From the NCBI GenBank assembly GCA_963782345.1, contig CAWAJF010000003.1, positions 62,001 through 126,000 on the forward strand: a stretch of 64,000 nt of DNA. Direction: 5' to 3'. The notes under the pieces are model-generated. The model saw nothing but the letters and a program-made list of their open reading frames with translations. It made no database searches and had not been told where the DNA came from. The first letter of the stretch is position 1. Each line of letters opens with the position of its first letter. Below are positions 24,471-32,954 of this stretch, one piece after another. Made by a program: the position numbers and the translations under genes. This DNA comes from DASUPK01 sp963782345. GTDB lineage: Bacteria; Actinomycetota; Thermoleophilia; Solirubrobacterales; 70-9.

Positions 24471-25846
24471 GCGAGCGACACCTCCTGCCCGCCGACCTCG
24501 ACGAGGCCGCGCAACGGGCGGTGGAGGCTGCCACCGCCGCCGGGGCCTCCGACGCGGAGGCGTGGGCCGAGGGATCCCGCGGCCGGGAAGTGCGTGTTCA
24601 CACCGGCGAGGTCGAGAGCCTCACCGAGGCAAGCGGACGCGGCATCGGGATCAGGGCGTGGATCTCGGACCGAGCCGGATATGCCTACGGGACCGATCTC
24701 TCGGGCCCCGGACTGGTCGAGCTGGCCCAGGCGGCGGTCGGCGCGGCGCGCGTTGCGGACGGGGATGAGAACTCAGCCGCGCCCGAGCCGAGCGCGGAGC
24801 CGCCGGCGGAGATCCAGGGACTGCACAACCCCGCCGTCGGCATGACCGAGACCGCCGAGGTGATCGAGCTCGCCAAGGACATCGAGCGGGTCGCGCTCGG
24901 GCGCGACGAGCGGGTGACGAGCGTGGAGGAGGTCGTCTACGTCGACGAGGACACGAACGCGGCCATTGCCTCCTCGCGCGGCATCTCCGGGGCCTACGCG
25001 GCCTCCGCCGCCTACTCCTTCCTGCAGGCGATGGCGACGCAGGGCTCGGAGGTCCAGACCGGGCTCGGGTTCGGCGTCGGCCGCTCACCGCGGTCCCTCG
25101 ATCCCGAGGGGATCGGCGCCGAGGCGGGGGACGAGGCGAGTTCGATGCTGGGAGCGACGAAGCCAGGGTCCCGCACCTGCCCAGTGGTCCTCTCGGAGCG
25201 GGTCACGGCCAGCTTCGCGGGATTCATCGGCGGCTCCCTCTGCGCCGACGACGTGCAGCGCGGCCGCTCGCCCTTCGCCGACCGCCTCGGCGACGAGCTC
25301 GCATCGTCGGCCTACGTGCTGGCCGATGACGGAATCGATCCGGGCGGGCTTGCCAGCGCTCCGTTCGACGGCGAGGGGACGCCGCGGGGACGGACCGCTT
25401 TGATCGCCGGCGGCAAGCTGCTCGCCTACCTGCACGACAGCTACACGGCGCGTCGTGGCGGGGCACGGTCGACCGGCAACGCCGCCCGCTCCTCCTACCG
25501 CTCGGCGCCCTCGGTCAGCACATCCAACCTCGTGCTCGAGCCGGGTGAGCGGACGCTGCAAGAGCTGCTGGAGCAGGCCGGCGACGGGGTCTACATCACC
25601 GAGGTCGCGGGCCTGCACTCGGGAGTGAACCCGGTTACGGGCCGGTATTCCGTCGGCGCGTCCGGCCGGGCGATCAGCGGCGGCGAGCTCGCCGAGCCGC
25701 TCCGCGAGTTCACGATCGCCGGCGATCTGCTCGGCACACTGGCCGCCGTCCAGGCGGTCGGCTCGGAGACCCGCTGGGTGCCGTTCGGAGGCTCGGTGAA
25801 GACCGCGCCCATGCTGGTCGGCGAAATGGCTATCGGCGGGTCTTAG
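24467..25846 (+). CDS. pmbA: TldE/PmbA family protease subunit
   Basis: The 459-residue partner of TldD shares its fold but lacks HExxxH, as expected for TldE. Landmarks are DAEAWAEGSRGREVRVHTGEV, GFIGGSLCADDVQRGRSPFAD, STGNAARSSYRSAPSVSTSN and the C-terminal GGSVKTAPMLVGEM. The start is the ATG at 24467, overlapping the tldD stop; the long in-frame extension upstream reads through tldD and is rejected. Confidence 0.94.
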   Translation: MSERHLLPADLDEAAQRAVEAATAAGASDAEAWAEGSRGREVRVHTGEVESLTEASGRGIGIRAWISDRAGYAYGTDLSGPGLVELAQAAVGAARVADGDENSAAPEPSAEPPAEIQGLHNPAVGMTETAEVIELAKDIERVALGRDERVTSVEEVVYVDEDTNAAIASSRGISGAYAASAAYSFLQAMATQGSEVQTGLGFGVGRSPRSLDPEGIGAEAGDEASSMLGATKPGSRTCPVVLSERVTASFAGFIGGSLCADDVQRGRSPFADRLGDELASSAYVLADDGIDPGGLASAPFDGEGTPRGRTALIAGGKLLAYLHDSYTARRGGARSTGNAARSSYRSAPSVSTSNLVLEPGERTLQELLEQAGDGVYITEVAGLHSGVNPVTGRYSVGASGRAISGGELAEPLREFTIAGDLLGTLAAVQAVGSETRWVPFGGSVKTAPMLVGEMAIGGS

Positions 25847-25918
25847 CCACTGATGCCTTTTGGCCTCAGGAGCCGCTGTTAGGCTCGGCGCGAACTCCAA
25901 TCACCAGGAGGAGACGAC

Positions 25919-26200
25919 GTGACGAAGGCTGAGTTCCTCGACGTGCTCGCAGGCGACAGCAGGATCGGCAACAAGAAGGAGGCGGGTCAGGCCGTCGACG
26001 CGATCCTGGACGCGATCACCGACGTCCTCCAGGGCGGCGGTGAGGTGAACTTCACCGGGTTCGGCAAGTTCGCCGTCGCCGAGCGCGGCCCGCGACAGGG
26101 CGTTAACCCGCGCACCGGAGAGCGCATCTTCATCCCGGGCGGCAGGGTGCCGCGCTTCTCCGCCGGCTCCGGCCTGAAGAAGAAGGTCAAGGGCGGATAG
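25919..26200 (+). CDS. HU-family nucleoid DNA-binding protein
   Basis: This 93-residue histone-like protein bends and compacts DNA. MTKAEFLDVLAGDSRIGNKK opens the helical dimerisation half. GEVNFTGFGKFAVAERGPRQ and GVNPRTGERIFIPGG form the beta saddle and DNA-binding arm with its conserved Pro. The GTG start at 25919 is preceded by a strong AGGAGGAG. It lacks the long Lys/Ala tail of mycobacterial HupB. Confidence 0.95.
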   Translation: MTKAEFLDVLAGDSRIGNKKEAGQAVDAILDAITDVLQGGGEVNFTGFGKFAVAERGPRQGVNPRTGERIFIPGGRVPRFSAGSGLKKKVKGG

Positions 26201-26202
26201 CC

Positions 26203-27150
26203 CTGCAGCCCTTCGCAGACAGGCTCGCGGCGCTCGTCGACGAGCGTCGCAGTCAGGTATGCCTGGGGCTTGACCCGGACCCGGCGGCGTTGGGCGAGAG
26301 CGCGCGACAGCGCGACCCGCTCGATGAAGAGGGCGCGCCGGATGCGGAGCTGACGGATGTCGCGGATCGCGCCGCGTCGGCCGTCTACCAGCATTGCCGC
26401 CGGCTGATCGAGGTTGCCGGTCCTGCCTGCGTCGCGGTGAAGCCACAGCTCGCCTGCTTCGAGCGCCTCGGAGCGCCCGGCTGGCGGGCGCTCGCAGAGG
26501 TCTGCGCCGCCGCGCAGCGCGCCGGACTGCTGGTCGTCGCCGACGGTAAGCGAGGCGACGTCCCGGTGACCGCCAAGGCATATGGCCAGGCGCTCGTGGG
26601 CGAGACCGAGACGCCGTGGGGCACGGTCCCCGGCCTCGGCGCCGACGCCTTCACGGCCAACCCGCTGCTCGGGGAGGACGAGATCGAGGTCCTGATCGAC
26701 GCCGCCAAGGGCGCCGGCGCCGGGATCTTCCTCCTCGTCCGGACCTCGAACCCGGGAGCGGCGCGCCTTCAGGATGCCAAGATCAGTGCCGTCTCCTCGG
26801 CTTCGCGCCCGGGGGCGGCTGGGGAGCGACCGTTGCACGAGGAGCTCGCCGCCCTGGTCGCTGAGAGCGCGGCGGAGCTCGCCGGTGACTCGGGCCTGTC
26901 CGGGCTCGGCGCCGTGGTTGGCGCCACCGCGCCGCAGCACCTCGGCCGGCTGCGGGAGCTGATGCCCGACTCCGTCTTCCTGATCCCCGGGATCGGCGCC
27001 CAGGGTGGCAGACCGGAGGATCTCGGGCCGGCGCTGGCAGCCGGGCGCCCCGCCTCGGTCCTCGTCGCGGCCGCGCGGAGCATCGCTGGCGCGGATGACC
27101 CGGCGGCCGCCGCGGAGGAGCTCCGCGACGCCGTCTGGAGCCTCGCATAG
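26203..27150 (+). CDS. pyrF: Orotidine 5'-phosphate decarboxylase, type II
   Basis: The enzyme decarboxylates OMP to UMP, the last step of UMP synthesis. The catalytic stretch is ADGKRGDVPVTAKAYGQAL, the K-x-x-D-x-x-x-T form of subfamily 2, and PGIGAQGGRPEDL is the phosphate site. The nearest standard start, TTG 26290, would remove the conserved ALVDERRSQVCLGLDPDP, which contains the first active-site Asp. The frame is open back to a CTG at 26203, 2 bases after the HU stop, giving LQPFADRLAALVDE and 315 residues; this start is proposed. Family certain, start inferred. Confidence 0.92.
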   Translation: MQPFADRLAALVDERRSQVCLGLDPDPAALGESARQRDPLDEEGAPDAELTDVADRAASAVYQHCRRLIEVAGPACVAVKPQLACFERLGAPGWRALAEVCAAAQRAGLLVVADGKRGDVPVTAKAYGQALVGETETPWGTVPGLGADAFTANPLLGEDEIEVLIDAAKGAGAGIFLLVRTSNPGAARLQDAKISAVSSASRPGAAGERPLHEELAALVAESAAELAGDSGLSGLGAVVGATAPQHLGRLRELMPDSVFLIPGIGAQGGRPEDLGPALAAGRPASVLVAAARSIAGADDPAAAAEELRDAVWSLA

Positions 27151-27180
27151 GTAGTCGGCAGTACTATCGCGAGCCCTCGA

Positions 27181-27495
27181 ATGCCGGACTACAAGCCGAA
27201 TCAATTCGTCCGCGTGTTCGCCGTGCTGGCCCTGATCGCGGCCTTGATCCTGGTCGTCTTGGTGGTTGTGACCTCGAGCGGAGGCGGTGGTGGAGGCAAC
27301 GGCGACAAGCAGAAGGCGCATGTCAGCAAGGTCGGCCGGAGGGCCATCCGCAAGGGAGTCTGGATCGTGCACCCGGGCGACACGCTCGGCGAGATCTCGG
27401 CCAAGACCGGCATCGATGAGAGCACCCTCCGGGCGCTCAACCCGGGCCTCGATCCACAGACCCTGCTCGAGGGTCAGCGGATAGCGTTGCGCTGA
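27181..27495 (+). CDS. Membrane-anchored LysM domain protein
   Basis: A 104-residue protein. A hydrophobic segment (VFAVLALIAALILVVLVVV) near residues 12-30 anchors it, a Gly/Ser linker follows, and the last 45 residues form one LysM domain (WIVHPGDTLGEISAKTGIDE ... LNPGLDPQTLLEGQRIAL) that binds peptidoglycan glycan. It sits 2 bases ahead of the D,D-carboxypeptidase gene, so the pair probably acts together at the wall. A TACTAT sequence about 15 bases upstream could be a -10 element. Confidence 0.9.
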   Translation: MPDYKPNQFVRVFAVLALIAALILVVLVVVTSSGGGGGGNGDKQKAHVSKVGRRAIRKGVWIVHPGDTLGEISAKTGIDESTLRALNPGLDPQTLLEGQRIALR

Positions 27496-27497
27496 CG

Positions 27498-28859
27498 GTG
27501 CTTGGGATCGAAGGCAGGCGGGGTGAGGGGGCAGTGCGCGTGGCCGTCGCGCTGCTTGTCGCGATCCTGCTCAGCGGTCCACCGGCCTCGGCCGCGGCCT
27601 CCAGCCCGCCCCAGCTGGACGCCAGGGCATGGATCCTGATCGATCCCCGTGACGACGCCATCCTGGCGAGCAAGTACCCGGACAGGCACCTGCCGATCGC
27701 CAGCACCACCAAGCTGATGACGGCGTACCTGGCGCTGAAGAAGCTGAAGCCGAGCCAGATGATCTCGGCGCCGTCGTATCACCCGAGCGCCTCAGCCGAG
27801 GTCGAGCTGGGCCTGCGCCCCGGAGAGAAGATGCGCGTCCGGGACCTGCTCTACGGCTTGCTCCTGCCGAGCGCCAGCGACGCCGCCGAGACGCTGGCCG
27901 TCGGGGTCTCCGGATCGGTGCCGGCCTTCGTCCAGAGAATGAATCAGGCCGCCCAGCGGCTGGGGCTGAGGGACACGAGCTACGCCAATCCGATCGGTCT
28001 GGATGATCCCCACAACTACTCGAGCGCTCACGACCTGGTCACCCTCGCCTCGATCCTGCTCCGCAACCGGCTCTTCGCCCGGATCGTGAACACGCCGGCC
28101 GCGACGCTCCACAGCGGCGATCACCCTCGGACGGTGACCAGCCGGGACACGCTGCTCGACACCGTGCCGTGGATCAACGGGGTGAAGACCGGCCACACGC
28201 TCGGTGCCGAGTTCGTCCTGGTCGGGTCCGGGACCAGGGACTCGACCACCTTGATCTCGGCGGTGCTCGGCACCCCGGACGAGCCCACCCGTGACGCCGA
28301 CACGCTGAAGCTCCTCCGGTACGGCTTCTCGCTGTATCACCCCGTGCAGCCCGTCAACCGAGGCCAGCAGCTCGCCGACCCGAAGCTGGACTACCGCGGC
28401 GACCATCTGTCGTTGATCGCCCGGCGCGCCCTCCCGATCGACGTGCGCCAGGGACAGCACGTCGCCACCCACGTGACCGCGCCCGAAGAGGTCAGCGGCG
28501 CCGTCGAGCAGGGGCAGGTGCTTGGCCACGTCACGGTCAGCGTCGACGGCAAGCCGGCGACGGGGAGCCCCCTCGTTGCGGCCCACGCGGTGGCGGCGGC
28601 AACCCTCCTCGACAAGGCGCTCTCGGTCGCCCAGAATCCGTTCCTTCTGCTTGCGCTTGGTGCGATCGTGATACTTGTAGGGCTGCTCTTGATGAGGCGA
28701 CGCCACGGAGCGAAGGAACCCGAGGTGGCCGCGGCCCGCCCCAAGAGAGAGCCGCGGCAGGCCCCACAGAAGCGGACCCCGGAGGAGAGGCGCACGATGC
28801 ACGAGGAGAGGCAGCGCAGGAGGCGCCAGAGGGCAGAGCGGAAGGGAGGCACCGGATGA
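27498..28859 (+). CDS. D-alanyl-D-alanine carboxypeptidase (S11, DacF-like)
   Basis: The 453-residue low-molecular-weight penicillin-binding protein trims stem peptides. A signal peptide is followed by the SxxK motif in IASTTKLMTAYLAL and the KTG motif in NGVKTGHTLGAEFVL. The SxN box reads LLPSASDAAETL, so the usual Asn is Ser. After a beta domain comes a C-terminal membrane helix (FLLLALGAIVILVGLLLM) and a very basic tail. Internal GTGs at 27534 and 27540 are plausible starts closer to the signal peptide. It overlaps the PfkB kinase gene by 4 bases. Confidence 0.9.
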   Translation: MLGIEGRRGEGAVRVAVALLVAILLSGPPASAAASSPPQLDARAWILIDPRDDAILASKYPDRHLPIASTTKLMTAYLALKKLKPSQMISAPSYHPSASAEVELGLRPGEKMRVRDLLYGLLLPSASDAAETLAVGVSGSVPAFVQRMNQAAQRLGLRDTSYANPIGLDDPHNYSSAHDLVTLASILLRNRLFARIVNTPAATLHSGDHPRTVTSRDTLLDTVPWINGVKTGHTLGAEFVLVGSGTRDSTTLISAVLGTPDEPTRDADTLKLLRYGFSLYHPVQPVNRGQQLADPKLDYRGDHLSLIARRALPIDVRQGQHVATHVTAPEEVSGAVEQGQVLGHVTVSVDGKPATGSPLVAAHAVAAATLLDKALSVAQNPFLLLALGAIVILVGLLLMRRRHGAKEPEVAAARPKREPRQAPQKRTPEERRTMHEERQRRRRQRAERKGGTG

Positions 28860-29815
28860 TCCTCACCGTCACGTTGAACGCGGCGATCGACCGAACCGTC
28901 GCCGTCCCGAGCTTCCGGCAGGGGCATCGCCACCGCGCGGTCGAGGCGAGCACCGTCGCCGGCGGCAAGGGCGTCAACGTCGCCCGGGCGCTGAAGCTCC
29001 TCGACCGGCCGGTGATCGCCACGGGCCTCGCCGGAGGCCCCACCGGCGCCCGGCTGATGGAGAGGCTCGCCGAGGAGTCGATCCTCACCGACTTCACCTG
29101 GATCGCGGGCGAGTCGAGGACCAACCTCGCGGTCATCGACCCCACCTCCGGCGAGCAGACCGAGATCAACGAGCGCGGCCCCGACGTCAGCTCCGAGGAG
29201 CTGGAGCGCTTCCTCGAGAAGCTGCTCTACCTGGCGCGCGGCGCCCGGATCTGCGCGATCGCCGGCAGCCTGCCACCTTCCGTCCCTCCCGCGTTCTCAG
29301 CCCGGGTGGTGGAGGAGCTGAAGGCCCTCGGCGTCGAGACCATCGTCGACACCGAGGGCGAACCGCTGCTCGCTTCTCTGCGCGCCGACCCCGCCGCCGT
29401 CACGCCGAACGGGCGCGAGGCCGAGGCGGCTGTCGGTCACGAGTTCAACGACCGTGAGGACGCGCTGCTCGGCCTGCGCAGCCTGGTCGAGCTCGGAGCC
29501 TCGGACGCCGTGATCACGCGGCCGGAGGGATGCCTGGCGTCGCTGCTCGATTCGGATCACCAGCGGCATGCCTATGAGGTGATCGCTCCGGAGCTCGAGC
29601 CGGTCGCCACGGTCGGCTCCGGCGACGCCTTCCTGGCCGGCTTCGTCGCCGCGCGCTACGACGGCCGCTCGCCGGAGGAGTGCCTGCGCTTCGCCGTCGC
29701 CTGCGGCGCCGAGTCGACGCAGCACTTCGGTGCCGGCAGCATCGATCCGGTCGAGGTGGAGAGGCTGCTTCCGGGAGTCGAGGCGCGCGAGCTCGAGGCG
29801 CCCGCGACGGTCTAG
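28856..29815 (+). CDS. PfkB-family sugar kinase, 1-phosphofructokinase-like
   Basis: In this 319-residue ribokinase-fold enzyme MILTVTLNAAIDRTVAVPSF and STVAGGKGVNVARALK are the FruK/LacC substrate-side motifs. VGSGDAFLAGFVAA holds the anion hole and catalytic Asp. It probably phosphorylates fructose 1-phosphate or tagatose 6-phosphate, but no phosphotransferase genes accompany it, so the substrate is uncertain. It is translationally coupled (ATGA) to the carboxypeptidase upstream, an odd functional pairing. Confidence 0.88.
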   Translation: MILTVTLNAAIDRTVAVPSFRQGHRHRAVEASTVAGGKGVNVARALKLLDRPVIATGLAGGPTGARLMERLAEESILTDFTWIAGESRTNLAVIDPTSGEQTEINERGPDVSSEELERFLEKLLYLARGARICAIAGSLPPSVPPAFSARVVEELKALGVETIVDTEGEPLLASLRADPAAVTPNGREAEAAVGHEFNDREDALLGLRSLVELGASDAVITRPEGCLASLLDSDHQRHAYEVIAPELEPVATVGSGDAFLAGFVAARYDGRSPEECLRFAVACGAESTQHFGAGSIDPVEVERLLPGVEARELEAPATV

Positions 29816-29823
29816 CCCGAAAA

Positions 29824-29868
29824 GCCGGGGCGCTTTGCCGTTCCATATCGACGGTAATGCGCCCCGGC
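29824..29868 (+). terminator. Long GC hairpin after the PfkB kinase gene
   Basis: GCCGGGGCGC (29824-29833) pairs perfectly with GCGCCCCGGC (29859-29868), with a smaller CCGT/ACGG stem inside. It begins 9 bases after the stop codon. No U-run follows, so it may be an intrinsic terminator of the U-poor actinobacterial kind or an RNA-end protector. Confidence 0.55.
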
Positions 29869-29897
29869 GTGCGATCGAGACCCCGGTTTGCCGGTGT

Positions 29898-29989
29898 TAT
29901 CCTCGGTGGGGCGTTGGTGCGAGTCGAAGAGAACGCCGCAAAGCCGCGGTTCGACGCAGGTTTCCGGCCCCGGCCCGCCGGGGTTTTTT
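29898..29989 (+). promoter_or_regulatory. Structured leader with terminator hairpin upstream of guaB3
   Basis: A possible -10 (TATCCT, 29898-29903) precedes a compact RNA. GGCGTT (29910-29915) pairs with AACGCC (29932-29937). The loop sequence GTCGAA (29923-29928) can pair with TTCGAC (29950-29955) as a pseudoknot. CCCCGG (29968-29973) then pairs with CCGGGG (29978-29983) before T6 (29984-29989), a clear intrinsic terminator 28 bases before the guaB3 ATG. This layout suits transcription attenuation or a riboswitch controlling guanine nucleotide synthesis. No known class is recognised. Confidence 0.5.
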
Positions 29990-30017
29990 CGTCCGCGAAC
30001 GAACCTAGGATGCGCCA

Positions 30018-31223
30018 ATGGAAGTAGAGATCGGCCGCGGCAAGAAGGGCCGCAGGGCATACGGCTTCGATGACATCGCGATCGTCCCCTCACGGAGGAC
30101 GCGCGACCCCGACGACATCGACATCACCTGGACCCTCGGTCCGTACCGCTTCGAGCTGCCGCTGCTCGCCTCGGCGATGGACGGCGTCGTCAGCCCGAAG
30201 ACCGCCGGCCTGATCGGCAACCTCGGCGGCCTCGCAGTCCTCAACCTCGAGGGCATCTGGTCCCGCTACGAGAACGCGGACGAGAAGCTCGACGAGATCG
30301 CGGCGGCGCCCAAGCCGGTCGCCACCCGGATCATGCAGGAGATCTACGCCGAGCCGGTCAAGCCCGAGCTGATCGCGAAGCGGATCGAGGAGATCAAGGC
30401 CGCCGGCGCGGTCGCCTGCGGGTCGCTCACGCCGCAGAAGGTGACGGAGTACTACGAGGTCGCCCTAGAGGCCGGGCTCGACATCCTCGTCATCCAGGGA
30501 ACCGTGATCTCGGCCGAGCACGTCTCGACGCAGACCGAGCCACTCAACTTGAAGCAGTTCATCGCCGACCTCGACGTCCCGTGCGTCGTCGGCGGCTGTG
30601 CCTCCTACAACACCGGCCTCCACCTGATGCGGACCGGCGCCGTCGGCGTCCTGGTTGGCGTCGGCCCCGGCGCCGCCTGCACCACCCGGGGCGTGCTCGG
30701 GATCGGCGTCCCGCAGGCGACCGCGATCGCCGACGTCGCCGCCGCCCGCGGCCAGCACATGATGGAGACGGGCAACTACTGCAACGTGATCGCGGACGGC
30801 GGCATGCGGACCGGAGGCGACGTCTCGAAGGCGATCGCGATGGGCGCCGACGCCGTGATGATCGGCTCGCCGCTGGCGCGCGCCAAGGAGGCGCCCGGCC
30901 GCGGGTATCACTGGGGCATGGCGACCTTCCATCCCTCGCTGCCGCGCGGCGCCCGCGTCTCCACCCACCGGGACGGGACGCTCGAGGAGATCCTGCTCGG
31001 CCCGGCCCAGGAGAACGACGGCACCTTCAACCTGATGGGCGCTCTGCGGACGTCGATGGCGACCACCGGCTACGCCGACATCCCCGAGTTCCACCGCGCC
31101 GAGGTGATGGTCGCGCCGGCGCTGATGTCGGAGGGCAAGCAGCTCCAGCGCGAGCAGTCGGTCGGCATGGGCTCCAACGGGCGCGCCACGGTCGCGGCGG
31201 CGGTCGCCGTCTCGGATGATTGA
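30018..31223 (+). CDS. guaB3: GuaB3-family IMP dehydrogenase
   Basis: The 401-residue TIM-barrel protein follows the GuaB3 pattern from its start (VEIGRGKKGRRAYGFDDIAI, VPSRRTRDPDD) and lacks the CBS module of classical GuaB. The catalytic loop GVGPGAACTTRGVLGIGVPQ keeps the Cys-Thr-Thr of active IMP dehydrogenases, whereas, from memory, the mycobacterial paralogue has lost it. It probably oxidises IMP to XMP. guaA overlaps it by 8 bases, so the two steps to GMP are coupled. Its leader carries a terminator-like structure. Confidence 0.93.
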   Translation: MEVEIGRGKKGRRAYGFDDIAIVPSRRTRDPDDIDITWTLGPYRFELPLLASAMDGVVSPKTAGLIGNLGGLAVLNLEGIWSRYENADEKLDEIAAAPKPVATRIMQEIYAEPVKPELIAKRIEEIKAAGAVACGSLTPQKVTEYYEVALEAGLDILVIQGTVISAEHVSTQTEPLNLKQFIADLDVPCVVGGCASYNTGLHLMRTGAVGVLVGVGPGAACTTRGVLGIGVPQATAIADVAAARGQHMMETGNYCNVIADGGMRTGGDVSKAIAMGADAVMIGSPLARAKEAPGRGYHWGMATFHPSLPRGARVSTHRDGTLEEILLGPAQENDGTFNLMGALRTSMATTGYADIPEFHRAEVMVAPALMSEGKQLQREQSVGMGSNGRATVAAAVAVSDD

Positions 31224-32877
31224 AGCGGCGAGCGCCGCTTCGGATGACACCCAGGCTCGGGTTCACGTCCCCGAGCGATCCGTTCCCGGCGCCGAGCCGG
31301 AGCTTCGTGAGGTCGATCGGACCCTTCCGGCGCAGGCCACCGAGGAGGTCCTCGTCCTCGACTTCGGGGGTCAGTACAGCCAGCTGATCGCCCGCCGCAT
31401 CCGTGAGTGCGGGGTGTTCAGCGAGCTCCTCCCGCACGACATCGCGCTCGAGCGGATCAAGGAGCGAGGCCCGAAGGGGCTGGTGCTCTCCGGCGGGCCG
31501 GCGTCGGTCTACGCGGAGGGAGCGCCCGCCCTGCGCAAGGAGCTGCTCGAGCTCGGGATCCCGGTGCTCGGCATCTGTTACGGGATGCAGCTGATGGTCC
31601 ACGAGCTCGGCGGCCGTGTCGAGCAGGCGCCCGCCGGCGAGTTCGGACGCAGCCGGCTCACCCTCCGCGACGGCGGCGGAACCCTCCTTGACGGCCTGCC
31701 CGCCGAGCAGCAATGCTGGATGAGCCACCGCGACACCGTCTTCGAGCCGCCGCCGGGCTTCACGGCGCTCGCCTCCAGCACCGAGTCGCCGGTCGCCGCC
31801 GTCGAGGACGCCGAGCGCGGCCTCTACGGCATCCAGTTCCATCCCGAGGTCGTGCACACGCCCTACGGCACCGAGATCCTCACGCGCTTCCTCCGCGACG
31901 TCGTCGGTGCCAGGGAGCGCTGGTCGCCCGCCTCGGTGATCGAGGAGCAGGTCTCGTCGATCCAGGCCCAGGTCGGCGACGCGCGAGCGATCTGCGGGCT
32001 CTCCGGCGGAGTCGATTCGGCCACCGCGGCGCTGCTCGTCCACCGTGCGATCGGCGATCGCCTCACCTGCGTCTTCGTCGACCACGGGATGATGCGCAAG
32101 GACGAGGCCGAGCAGGTCGTCACCGCCTTCCGCGAGGAGCACGGGATCCAGCTGGTCCACGTCGACGCCGCCGATCGCTTCATCGATCGCCTCGCCGGCG
32201 TTGACGACCCCGAGACGAAGCGGAAGATCATCGGCGAGGAGTTCATCCGCGTCTTCGAGGACGAGGCCGGCAAGGTCGAGGACGCCCGCTTCCTCGTCCA
32301 GGGCACCCTCTACTCCGACGTGATCGAGTCCGGCGGCGACGGCCGGGCCGCGGCGACGATCAAGTCCCACCACAACGTCGGCGGCCTGCCGGAGGAGATG
32401 GAGATGGAGCTGGTCGAGCCGCTGCGGATGCTCTTCAAGGACGAGGTCCGCGCCGTCGCCGCCGAGCTCGGGCTGCCGGAGCGCTTCGTCTGGCGCCAGC
32501 CGTTCCCGGGCCCCGGCCTCGCGATTCGCGTCGTCGGCGGCGAGGTCACCCGCGAGCGCCTCGAGATCGTCCGCGAGGCCGACGCGATCCTCCAGGAGGA
32601 GGTCCGCGCCGCGGGCCTCTACCGCGAGCTCTGGCAGTCCTTCTGCGTCCTGCCCGTCGTCCGCTCGGTCGGCGTCCAGGGCGACGAGCGCTCCTACGCG
32701 CACCCGATCGTGATCCGCGCGGTCACCTCCGACGACGCGATGACCGCCGACTGGGCGCGCCTGCCCTACGACCTGCTGGAGCGAGTCTCTGCCCGGATCA
32801 TCAACGAGGTCCGAGGCGTCAACCGGGTCACCCTGGACCTGACCTCGAAGCCGCCGGGCACGATCGAGTGGGAGTGA
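31216..32877 (+). CDS. guaA: GMP synthase (glutamine-hydrolysing)
   Basis: The 553-residue enzyme makes GMP from XMP, ATP and glutamine. The class I amidotransferase half has GICYGMQLMVHELGG (Cys nucleophile) and GIQFHPEV. The ATP pyrophosphatase half has ICGLSGGVDSATAALL. The C-terminal dimerisation domain ends PPGTIEWE. The first 43 residues before VLVLDFGGQYSQLIA are an unconserved extension caused by the start overlapping guaB3, so a later start is possible, though no strong one is evident. Confidence 0.97.
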   Translation: MIEAASAASDDTQARVHVPERSVPGAEPELREVDRTLPAQATEEVLVLDFGGQYSQLIARRIRECGVFSELLPHDIALERIKERGPKGLVLSGGPASVYAEGAPALRKELLELGIPVLGICYGMQLMVHELGGRVEQAPAGEFGRSRLTLRDGGGTLLDGLPAEQQCWMSHRDTVFEPPPGFTALASSTESPVAAVEDAERGLYGIQFHPEVVHTPYGTEILTRFLRDVVGARERWSPASVIEEQVSSIQAQVGDARAICGLSGGVDSATAALLVHRAIGDRLTCVFVDHGMMRKDEAEQVVTAFREEHGIQLVHVDAADRFIDRLAGVDDPETKRKIIGEEFIRVFEDEAGKVEDARFLVQGTLYSDVIESGGDGRAAATIKSHHNVGGLPEEMEMELVEPLRMLFKDEVRAVAAELGLPERFVWRQPFPGPGLAIRVVGGEVTRERLEIVREADAILQEEVRAAGLYRELWQSFCVLPVVRSVGVQGDERSYAHPIVIRAVTSDDAMTADWARLPYDLLERVSARIINEVRGVNRVTLDLTSKPPGTIEWE

Positions 32878-32954
32878 GCCAGGCGCATTCGGCGCGAAGC
32901 GCGCGTCCATCGCCACCTTGACGCGGCCCATTCCATGGGGCGGTACTCGACGCG

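Noticed and set aside
29898..29989. c-di-GMP-I riboswitch upstream of guaB3
   Set aside because: A GCAAAGCC stretch resembles the class core, but the flanking stems, tetraloop and receptor elements do not fit, so only an unclassified leader is claimed.
31027..32931. 634-residue minus-strand ORF over guaB3/guaA
   Set aside because: It is antisense to two certain housekeeping genes and has a Leu/Asp/Val low-information pattern.
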